From Ferruginibacter sp. (GTDB taxonomy: Bacteria > Bacteroidota > Bacteroidia > Chitinophagales > Chitinophagaceae), in contig VERM01000131.1 of the NCBI GenBank assembly GCA_018882645.1, forward strand, positions 1 to 5,385: a stretch of 5,385 bases of DNA, in the 5' to 3' direction. Shown piece by piece: positions 1 through 5,385 of the stretch. The notes beneath the pieces are model-generated. The model was not told where the DNA came from. It did no database searches and saw only the letters and a list, made by a program, of their open reading frames with translations. Each line of letters begins with the position of its first letter. Within the stretch, counting starts at the first letter, position 1. The position numbers and the translations under genes are program-made.

Positions 1-2
1 TA

Positions 3-515
3 AAACAACAGGTAATAGACTTTGGAAAATTTTGTCTGCAATACGGAACGCCAGACATTTTGATAAACAATGCCGGTTATTATTTGCCCGGAAATTGTAT
101 TGATGAACCTGAAGACACGCTGGATTCAATGTTGAGGATCAATCTGTTTAGCGCTTATCATCTTACAAGAGTACTCGTTCCGTCGATGATTCAAAATAAA
201 TCAGGACATATATTCAACATCTGTTCTATTGCTTCATTGAAAGCTTATAAAGGTGGAGGAGGATACAGTATCAGCAAGTTTGCGCTGAATGGCTTCAGTA
301 TGAATTTAAGACAGGAATTGCTTCCGCACGGAATAAAAGTTACTGCAGTTTTTCCCGGCGCCGTATTGACAGACAGTTGGGGTGATTTTGACAATTCCCA
401 AAACAGAATAATGGAAGCGGATGATATAGCTCAAATGATTTATGCTTCAACTCAATTGTCAAAGCAGGCTGTGGTGGAAGAAATTACCATTCGCCCTCAG
501 TTGGGAGATTTATAA
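3..515 (+). CDS. Short-chain dehydrogenase/reductase (SDR), 5'-truncated by window edge
   Basis: This is a classical SDR-type NAD(P)-dependent oxidoreductase, probably a soluble cytoplasmic enzyme; its substrate cannot be told from the sequence. The frame is open from base 3, so the real start lies outside the window. A TTG at 60 is internal, because it falls inside the conserved stretch DILINNAG. About 170 residues are visible. By comparison with the usual 230-250 residues, roughly 65-75 N-terminal residues are missing, including the Rossmann TGxxxGIG cofactor motif, so NAD versus NADP preference cannot be judged. Seen are NNAG, the catalytic-type Asn in RINLF (base 141), the catalytic Ser in NICSIAS (bases 225-227), YSISK with Tyr at 264-266 and Lys four residues later, and the FPG motif after the next strand. 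Ser and Tyr are 13 residues apart, as is usual. The tail reads EEITIRPQLGDL. It is the only plus-strand gene and ends 9 bp from the convergent response regulator. Confidence 0.93.
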   Translation, partial: KQQVIDFGKFCLQYGTPDILINNAGYYLPGNCIDEPEDTLDSMLRINLFSAYHLTRVLVPSMIQNKSGHIFNICSIASLKAYKGGGGYSISKFALNGFSMNLRQELLPHGIKVTAVFPGAVLTDSWGDFDNSQNRIMEADDIAQMIYASTQLSKQAVVEEITIRPQLGDL

Positions 516-524
516 TTGCAGTGC

Positions 525-1229
525 TCAGCACGTGAATTTATAGCCTGCACCTCTGACAGAATGAAAGTAAACCGGATTTCTGCTGTCTTCTTCAAAATAT
601 TTTCTAAAATTCAGAATGAAGTTGTCTATGGTTCTTGTATTTGGATACACATTATATCCCCAAACGGATTGTAAAATTTTTTCGCGGGTAACCACTTCAT
701 TTTTATTTTCAATCAGCAACTTCAACAGCATACCTTCTTTTTTGGTCAATGTTATTTTATCTCCTTTTTTATTCTGACATTCCAATGCTTTAAAGTCTAT
801 TTTATTTTTACCAAAAGCATAGATTTCAGGAATGATGGTTTTAGAAGAAAGCTGTTTGTCTTTTTTAATCAGTTTATCTACCCGAAGCAAAAGTTCTTCA
901 AGGTTGAATGGCTTGGTAAGATAATCATCAGCGCCTTTCTTTAATCCGGCAACTCTGTCAGCGCTGCTGTTTTTAGCACTAAGAATCAAAATAGGGATAA
1001 ATATGTTTTGTAAGCGAATGGTTTCACAAACTGTTATACCATCTATTTCAGGAAGCATTACATCAAGAATGATTAGATCGAAATGCTCTTGCTTGATTTT
1101 GTTCAATGCGTCTGCGCCGTCATAACTGCTTGATACTTCATATCCTTCCAGTTCTAGATTGAGCTTCAGTGCCTCCTGAAGATTTTCTTCATCTTCTACC
1201 AATAATATTGAAAAATGATTATCAGGCAT
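525..1229 (-). CDS. OmpR/PhoB-family response regulator
   Basis: This is a cytoplasmic DNA-binding response regulator of 234 residues, a normal length for the family. The receiver domain (about 6-121) has the acidic pair E12-D13, the phospho-acceptor D56 in LIILDVMLPEIDG, the switch residue S84 and the conserved K106 in YLTKPF, so it should be phosphorylatable. The C-terminal winged helix (about 135-234) shows LTKKE at 161-165, VVTREKIL with R182, VWG at 189-191, the recognition-helix region with RTIDNFI (199-205), and the wing SVRGAGYKF (224-232). The ATG at 1229 puts the first receiver strand at residues 7-11. The gene follows the histidine kinase by 7 bp in the same direction, which makes them a cognate pair and probably one mRNA. 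There is no clear Shine-Dalgarno sequence, which is usual in this phylum. Its target genes are unknown. The sequence resembles Bacteroidota regulators of the RprY type, but I do not assign that name. Confidence 0.96.
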   Translation of the reverse strand: MPDNHFSILLVEDEENLQEALKLNLELEGYEVSSSYDGADALNKIKQEHFDLIILDVMLPEIDGITVCETIRLQNIFIPILILSAKNSSADRVAGLKKGADDYLTKPFNLEELLLRVDKLIKKDKQLSSKTIIPEIYAFGKNKIDFKALECQNKKGDKITLTKKEGMLLKLLIENKNEVVTREKILQSVWGYNVYPNTRTIDNFILNFRKYFEEDSRNPVYFHSVRGAGYKFTC

Positions 1230-1236
1230 ATTTGAT

Positions 1237-2214
1237 TCAGACTGTTTTATTTAGTTCAAGCATGAATATACTTCCTTTGGGTTGATTGTCATCAATGCTG
1301 ATTTTTCCGCCATGAGCAGAAATTATTTTTTGAGACAGGTATAAGCCCAGGCCGGTACCTTTTGCTTTTTTATTTGCATCCGATCCGGATCGGTAAAATT
1401 TTTCAAACACTTTATTTCTTTCTGTATGGTTGATTCCATTTCCTTCATCTGATATGCTTACAATATATGTTTTTTCGTTTTTTTGAACAGCAGCAGTTAT
1501 TTTTCCTTCTTTTGGAGAATATTTTATGGCATTGTCCAAAAGATTATTGATTACCATTTGCATCAATAAGCTGTCTGCAACGATATGTATATTTTCATTG
1601 ATTGTATTGACAAAATTTCTTCCGGGATGTCTTTTTTTGAAATCATTGAAAGAGTTTTCTATCAATTCATTTAACAAAACAGGCTCTTTGGTGATTTTAT
1701 AACCTCCCGCATCAAATTGAGAAGATAGCAGCAGATTGTTACAAAGCGTATTCATTCTATTGGCCTCATCAAGCGTATTGTTAATGAGACGTCTTTGCTG
1801 ATCGTCATCCAGTTTTCTTTTTTCGAGAGTTTCAAGGTTCAGTTTGGTTATGGCAATAGGTGTTTTCAATTCGTGCGTAACCGCAATCATGAAGTTTTGT
1901 TGCTGTCTGCTTATTTTCAGTTGTTTATTTACTGCTTTGTATAAAAATATAGCACCGGCTATAATGAGTAATAAAAATATTGCTCCTTCACCAAGGTATT
2001 GATATTCTTTTCTGTTTTTTTCATCAATAATTTTGTGGTATTGGCTATTATAGTCAGCAGAGTTGGCTTGTATTCTTTCAATTTTATAATCTGTCATTTG
2101 GGAATTTTGGCGGGAAAGAGCGATAAACCACCAAATCAGTGCGGCTACTACATAGGCGAGAAGGAACCAGTATATGACGAAGATCAGTCTTATCTTATTT
2201 GATTTTTCAGTCAT
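1237..2214 (-). CDS. Two-transmembrane sensor histidine kinase, HAMP-less
   Basis: This inner-membrane sensor kinase of 325 residues should phosphorylate the regulator encoded just downstream. It has a basic N-terminus, a first membrane helix at about 10-33 rich in Trp/Phe/Tyr, a short periplasmic stretch at about 34-74, and a second helix at about 76-93. The HisKA domain follows almost at once, with the H-box phospho-acceptor H114 in VTHELKTPI. Only about 14 residues separate helix 2 from the start of HisKA, so there is no room for a HAMP or PAS domain. The HATPase_c domain (about 215-325) has the N-box NNLLDNAIKYS (N224 and N228), the G1 box DEGNG (256-260), the F-box FEKFYR (270-275) and the G2 box GTGLGL (286-291). 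All catalytic elements are present. It starts 19 bp after nadK and ends 7 bp before the regulator. A GGA seven bases upstream of the ATG could be a weak ribosome-binding site. The signal is unknown. Confidence 0.95.
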   Translation of the reverse strand: MTEKSNKIRLIFVIYWFLLAYVVAALIWWFIALSRQNSQMTDYKIERIQANSADYNSQYHKIIDEKNRKEYQYLGEGAIFLLLIIAGAIFLYKAVNKQLKISRQQQNFMIAVTHELKTPIAITKLNLETLEKRKLDDDQQRRLINNTLDEANRMNTLCNNLLLSSQFDAGGYKITKEPVLLNELIENSFNDFKKRHPGRNFVNTINENIHIVADSLLMQMVINNLLDNAIKYSPKEGKITAAVQKNEKTYIVSISDEGNGINHTERNKVFEKFYRSGSDANKKAKGTGLGLYLSQKIISAHGGKISIDDNQPKGSIFMLELNKTV

Positions 2215-2233
2215 AAAATTCCGCTGTTAAGGA

Positions 2234-3112
2234 TTAATTTCTTTTATCCAGCCCCCAGCTTAATTTATTTCTAAGTGTTTGCAGGAAATTGTTTTCATTC
2301 ATGCGGAGTAGATTGACGGAGAATTCTTCTTTTTTTACTGCCAGTTGTATTTCTTTGGTGACAATTTCTCTTCTGCTGTCGAGCGTGCATAAAAACCCAT
2401 CCGTTCTGCCTTCCAGTTCAAATGAAATGATATTGTCGTCAGGTACGACAATCGGTCGCACATTCAGGTTGTGAGGTGCAACGGGGGTAATGATAAAATT
2501 ACAACTATCAGGAAAAACCACAGGACCGCTGCAACTGAGAGAGTATCCGGTAGATCCGGTTGGAGTGGCAACAATGAGTCCGTCGGCCCAGTAGGTATTG
2601 AGAAATTCTCCGTTGAGGTAAGTGTGTATTTTAATCATCGGAGAACTATCTTTTTTATGAATTGAAAATTCATTCAACGCATATGGTGTTTGTCCAAATA
2701 AAGGAATATTCGCATCAAGATGAATTAGGGATCTTTTATCCAACACATATTTCCTGTTGACAATCGCATCAATTGCGTCTTCAACCTCATCTTTACCAAT
2801 ATTTGCCAAAAAACCAAGTCTGCCATAGTTGATTCCAAGAATGGGAATAGCAGAATCTTTAACGAGTGTGACAGTATCCAGCATGGTTCCATCTCCACCT
2901 AAACTGATTATACAGTCTATTTCAGGATCGAGGTCATCTCCGGCACTGAAAGTAGAATACTTGCCCTCTATTTTGATTGCGGAGTAGATGAGATTAAAAA
3001 AATCCTGGTAAATAATCGGCTCAGCACCAACTTTGATAAGTTGATTCAGTAACTGACTGATATCATTTATGGGTGCATTTTCTAATCCGCGACTATATAT
3101 GGCTATTTTCAT
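2234..3112 (-). CDS. nadK: NAD kinase
   Basis: This cytoplasmic enzyme phosphorylates NAD+ to NADP+ with ATP (EC 2.7.1.23), the committed step of NADP synthesis. The 292-residue product matches the usual bacterial length. Diagnostic motifs are GGDGT at 72-76 (catalytic Asp74), the loop GINYGRLGFLA (93-103), the NE pair N147-E148 of the nucleotide-binding site, and the glycine-rich stretch ATPTGSTGYSLS (182-193) that contacts both nucleotides. D177 in WADGLIV also lies in the conserved core. The C-terminus LRNKLSWGLDKRN is typical of Bacteroidota NadK. The ATG at 3112 begins MKIAIYSRG, the first strand of the fold, so the start is secure. It lies 85 bp after the Omp85-like gene and 19 bp before the histidine kinase, so it is probably the first gene of a nadK-kinase-regulator mRNA. 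The leader carries a 7-bp tandem repeat (3130-3157). Nothing appears damaged. Confidence 0.98.
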   Translation of the reverse strand: MKIAIYSRGLENAPINDISQLLNQLIKVGAEPIIYQDFFNLIYSAIKIEGKYSTFSAGDDLDPEIDCIISLGGDGTMLDTVTLVKDSAIPILGINYGRLGFLANIGKDEVEDAIDAIVNRKYVLDKRSLIHLDANIPLFGQTPYALNEFSIHKKDSSPMIKIHTYLNGEFLNTYWADGLIVATPTGSTGYSLSCSGPVVFPDSCNFIITPVAPHNLNVRPIVVPDDNIISFELEGRTDGFLCTLDSRREIVTKEIQLAVKKEEFSVNLLRMNENNFLQTLRNKLSWGLDKRN

Positions 3113-3129
3113 TTTTTAAGAGTTAATTG

Positions 3130-3157
3130 AAAATTCAAAATTCAAAATTCAAAATTG
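3130..3157. repeat. Tandem repeat, four copies of a 7-bp unit (AAAATTC)
   Basis: Three exact copies of AAAATTC are followed by one ending in G instead of C, inside the 85-bp gap between the Omp85-like gene and nadK. On the strand that is transcribed toward nadK the unit reads GAATTTT. The array ends 17 bp before the nadK start codon, so it lies in the leader or promoter of that gene. Short arrays of this kind are, from general memory, frequent in intergenic DNA of Bacteroidota. Length change by slipped-strand replication is possible, but this is not shown here. Confidence 0.9.
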
Positions 3158-3197
3158 TTTTTTTGAAGTTTAAATTTTTTTACTTCTCAAGCAATGA

Positions 3198-4649
3198 TCA
3201 GAAACTGCTTCTGAAATGCAAAAATAACCCCTTTTGACCTAATTGATTAAAACTATATTCCAGGCTGGTGGTGATGTCATAAAGACTGACAATATCTACT
3301 CCTAGCCCACTTGTATAAAGTAGCTTGTTATTTAATTTTGATCTTGTTTCAATGTTGGTGTGTGCGTATCCTCCATCTGTATATGTTTTGGCATATAATG
3401 CTATGGGAATATTGGGAATGGCATTGAACCGAAAAGGAACCGGAATTTTAACGGAGAATATTTTTTTGGTGAATGTGACTTTAGTCAGAAACAAAAAAAC
3501 TCCATCTATAACATAGTTTTCCAACCCTCTTAAATAATAATTTCCATAGCCCATGGCTCTTTGATTGATATATGGTTGATTGAAAGGCAGTTTGATTTTG
3601 GAAAAACCTTGCAAACTGAAATAATATTTTTTAGGCAGTGGAATAAATTTTCTGTAGCTGACATCCAGCATCAGCATATTGATTCCACCTGAAATGCCTA
3701 ATCCTCTTTTTGTTATATGTGTTGAGAAAATTTCACCTTTCAATGGATAGTTGATATTGTTAACATTGACATATTGAAACCCATATCCAAAATCTATGAA
3801 GCTGACGGAAGGGCTTGTCGAATTGAAGTATGCGGAATTATATTTCGAATTTACTACGCTGTCATTGACTCGAATGTAAGTATATTGAAGAGAAAACGAA
3901 TGTCTTCTGTAGTATCCTTTCCGTATTTTATATACCCCAAGTACACTGAGTGACTCTCTTGCGTAATTGTCTTTCCTGAATTGTACCAATTGATTGTCGA
4001 ATGAAGTCTTGAAGGGAAATTCTTTATTTTGAATATAGTTTACGCCAATCGATAAGCCTTTGTTTAAATCTTTACTGATATTGGGATTATTGTATTCCAA
4101 GAAAATATTTCTGTTATATCCATTGAGCATGTTGAGCCGCAACTGATCGGCTCTGCCGGTAAAATTATAATGAGTGAATTTTATACCATAGTTGATTCTA
4201 CCCAAATCGGCATTATACACATTCCACCATTCATTGATGTTCCGATCGGTAAGGCTGAAAATAGGATTGGGATAGATGTACCATCTTTCTTTCACATTGA
4301 TCCGAATGAAAACCTTTGATGGGCTGATAAATGAGGGCTCTATATCCACCTCTGCAAACAGATTGGTGTTATATATCAATTCTCTCGTTTCCTTTATTAA
4401 CCTTTTTAAGATTACCGCAGTTATGGAGTCTCCTTTTTTTATTTTCAATTCCCTTAAAATAATATAGTCTTTGGTCTTTCTGTTTCCTATAATCAGAATG
4501 GAATCCACATGTATCATACTTGTTGTGTCAGTATCCATTAAGAAGTCTATGTTATTCGTTGGAAAAACAGAAGTACTTTGCTGAGCGATTCCGGGTAAGG
4601 AGAAGCCAAAAACAATGAAAATCCCAAAAAAAATCTTTTGATTCAGCAT
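3198..4649 (-). CDS. Omp85-family (BamA/TamA-like) outer membrane protein with one POTRA domain
   Basis: The 483-residue protein begins with a Sec signal peptide: K5, then a hydrophobic core 6-21, with likely cleavage after IAQ or A22. A Thr/Ser/Asp-rich linker (about 23-45) leads to a single POTRA-like domain at about 46-122, containing VDSILIIGNRKTKDYIILREL and a TNLFAEVDIEP stretch, and ending in KERWYIYP. The rest (about 130-483) alternates aromatic and polar residues, as expected for a 16-strand beta barrel, and ends in Phe, the usual outer-membrane C-terminal signature. LRG at 373-375 fits the VRGF/Y-type loop-6 motif of Omp85 proteins. By family knowledge it should insert or translocate proteins, or possibly act in lipid export, at the outer membrane. 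It is too short and has too few POTRA domains to be the main BamA (five POTRAs) or a standard TamA (three). It sits 64 bp after the CBS gene and 85 bp before nadK. Its substrate is unknown. Confidence 0.85.
   Translation of the reverse strand: MLNQKIFFGIFIVFGFSLPGIAQQSTSVFPTNNIDFLMDTDTTSMIHVDSILIIGNRKTKDYIILRELKIKKGDSITAVILKRLIKETRELIYNTNLFAEVDIEPSFISPSKVFIRINVKERWYIYPNPIFSLTDRNINEWWNVYNADLGRINYGIKFTHYNFTGRADQLRLNMLNGYNRNIFLEYNNPNISKDLNKGLSIGVNYIQNKEFPFKTSFDNQLVQFRKDNYARESLSVLGVYKIRKGYYRRHSFSLQYTYIRVNDSVVNSKYNSAYFNSTSPSVSFIDFGYGFQYVNVNNINYPLKGEIFSTHITKRGLGISGGINMLMLDVSYRKFIPLPKKYYFSLQGFSKIKLPFNQPYINQRAMGYGNYYLRGLENYVIDGVFLFLTKVTFTKKIFSVKIPVPFRFNAIPNIPIALYAKTYTDGGYAHTNIETRSKLNNKLLYTSGLGVDIVSLYDITTSLEYSFNQLGQKGLFLHFRSSF
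3219..3226 (-). promoter_or_regulatory. Candidate -7 promoter element upstream of nadK
   Basis: On the minus strand TATTTTTG fits TAnnTTTG exactly. It overlaps the last codons of the Omp85-like gene, about 107 bases before the nadK ATG, and would give a leader of roughly 100 bases that includes the 7-bp tandem repeat. There is no TTG -33 box at the expected distance. A chance match is quite possible in such T-rich DNA. Confidence 0.2.
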
Positions 4650-4691
4650 ATACTTTCATCTTGATGCTTTGACAAAAAGGCCAATGCCAGA

Positions 4692-4699
4692 CAAAAGTA
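4692..4699 (-). promoter_or_regulatory. Candidate -7 promoter element for the Omp85-like gene
   Basis: On the minus strand the octamer TACTTTTG matches the Bacteroidota -7 consensus TAnnTTTG exactly. It lies in the 64-bp gap after the CBS gene, which would place the transcript start about 35-40 bases before the ATG at 4649. No TTG -33 element stands at the usual spacing of about 19-21 bases; the nearest similar triplet is a CTG 23 bases upstream. In DNA this AT-rich, a chance match in a 64-bp gap is possible at the level of a few percent. Confidence 0.4.
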
Positions 4700-4713
4700 T
4701 AAAAATAGCATCA

Positions 4714-5376
4714 CTATAAATTCAGATAGTTCATCAGATTTTTATAGTTGTCTTCAATTTCGTTGGAAAAATTTTCTGCTCCGAAATGATAGCGGACATT
4801 ATAGTCATAGCGTTCAAAGCTGGCAACAATAGCGGAAATTTCGCGGTTGTTTATATGGAGCGTAACGGTAAGAATGCCGGTGGATGTATCTGTCATTGTA
4901 TTCAGATGCAATATGGTAGAGTCGTTGCTTTCCACAATCCGGCTGATTTCGGAGATAGCAAATTGAGACCGTTCCATTTCAAGCACAATGATTCCTCCAA
5001 TTTCATTGGCTCCGGTAAAACTACCTAAAACTTTCAGTAAATCCGAAACGGTAACTATACCAACAAATCCTTTGGATTTATTTAAGATGGGAACAACACT
5101 TGTGTCGTGCTGATTACATACACTTATGGCGTTTAGAAAATGAATGTCATCAAATACGAAGACGCTTGCAAGATTTTCCTGGATCAATTCAATTGGAATC
5201 TTTTCATCTTCTACATCCAGAAGATCTTCTTCACTGATCAATCCCAGAAATTTATTTTCCGATACAACGGGGAGATGGGTTAGTTTAAAGTCATTGATAA
5301 GCTGGCGGGCTTTGCCTACTGTATCTTGTAACTGCAGGCGGGGTATATTATTGTTGATTAATTCGGCTACCAGCAT
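4714..5376 (-). CDS. CBS-domain pair protein with ACT-like C-terminal domain
   Basis: This is probably a cytoplasmic regulatory protein of 220 residues without a visible catalytic domain. The first CBS motif spans about 5-54 and ends in the signature GLISEEDLL (S48, D51). The second spans about 68-117 and ends in GIVTVSDLL (T109, D112). In this family the S/T-x-x-D element contacts the ribose of adenosine ligands such as AMP, ATP or S-adenosylmethionine, so nucleotide binding is likely, though the ligand is not known. The tail (about 128-195, from GGIIVLEM to the end of FERYDYNV) has the strand-helix-strand pattern of an ACT-like domain, giving an AcuB-like arrangement. The frame stays open three more codons to the right edge, so an upstream start cannot be excluded. 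The ATG at 5376 is preferred because MLVAELI is where related CBS proteins usually begin. The Omp85-like gene follows 64 bp downstream. Confidence 0.9.
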   Translation of the reverse strand: MLVAELINNNIPRLQLQDTVGKARQLINDFKLTHLPVVSENKFLGLISEEDLLDVEDEKIPIELIQENLASVFVFDDIHFLNAISVCNQHDTSVVPILNKSKGFVGIVTVSDLLKVLGSFTGANEIGGIIVLEMERSQFAISEISRIVESNDSTILHLNTMTDTSTGILTVTLHINNREISAIVASFERYDYNVRYHFGAENFSNEIEDNYKNLMNYLNL

Positions 5377-5385
5377 ATGTAATAT

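Noticed and set aside
60..62. TTG at base 60 as the start codon of the SDR gene
   Set aside because: The frame is open upstream and encodes the conserved strand before NNAG, so the gene must begin outside the window.
521..531. Inverted repeat GTGCT-C-AGCAC as a bidirectional terminator
   Set aside because: The stem is at most 4-5 bp with almost no loop, and there is no T-run after it on either strand.
1999..2202. Open reading frame on the plus strand opposite the histidine kinase N-terminus
   Set aside because: It is antisense to membrane-helix codons of a well-supported gene, shows no family motif and has no promoter; other plus-strand frames at 2289-2474, 2471-2665, 3325-3516, 4276-4467 and 4786-5028 are rejected for the same reason.
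3165..3186. GAAGT...ACTTC hairpin downstream of the Omp85-like gene as a rho-independent terminator
   Set aside because: The 5-bp AT-rich stem has a 12-base loop, and on the transcribed strand it is followed by an A-run rather than a T-run.
4669..4692. GGC-ATTG-GCC followed by T5 in the leader of the Omp85-like gene as an attenuator or terminator
   Set aside because: The stem is only 3 bp, which is too weak. The T-run after it is suggestive but not enough.

Overview
The window looks like chromosomal DNA from a member of the Bacteroidota, most likely near Chitinophagaceae/Chitinophagales. This is inferred from AT-rich DNA, the lack of clear Shine-Dalgarno sequences, a TAnnTTTG-type -7 promoter match, and protein features. 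Those features are a NAD kinase ending in WGLDKRN, a two-CBS protein with an ACT-like tail, and a small single-POTRA Omp85-like protein. No species can be named from the sequence alone.

Layout: bases 3-515 (+) hold the C-terminal two thirds of a classical short-chain dehydrogenase that is cut by the left edge. It converges, with only 9 bp between stop codons, on a block of five genes that all lie on the minus strand. In transcription order (right to left) these are: a CBS-pair protein (5376-4714), an Omp85/BamA-TamA-like outer membrane protein (4649-3198), NAD kinase nadK (3112-2234), a two-transmembrane sensor histidine kinase (2214-1237) and an OmpR/PhoB-type response regulator (1229-525). 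Gaps are 64, 85, 19 and 7 bp. nadK, the kinase and the regulator are therefore probably co-transcribed, while the two larger gaps have room for promoters.

Functionally this is a housekeeping and envelope region. The CBS protein probably senses an adenylate-type nucleotide, NadK makes NADP+, the Omp85-like protein probably inserts or exports something at the outer membrane, and the two-component pair reads an unknown envelope or membrane signal. Nothing here directly links these activities beyond gene order.

The only non-coding structures of note are a four-copy 7-bp tandem repeat in the nadK leader and two candidate -7 promoter boxes. I see no mobile element, CRISPR array, RNA gene, pseudogene or defence system, and no convincing sign of an undescribed system. 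All six genes have intact diagnostic motifs in the parts that are visible.
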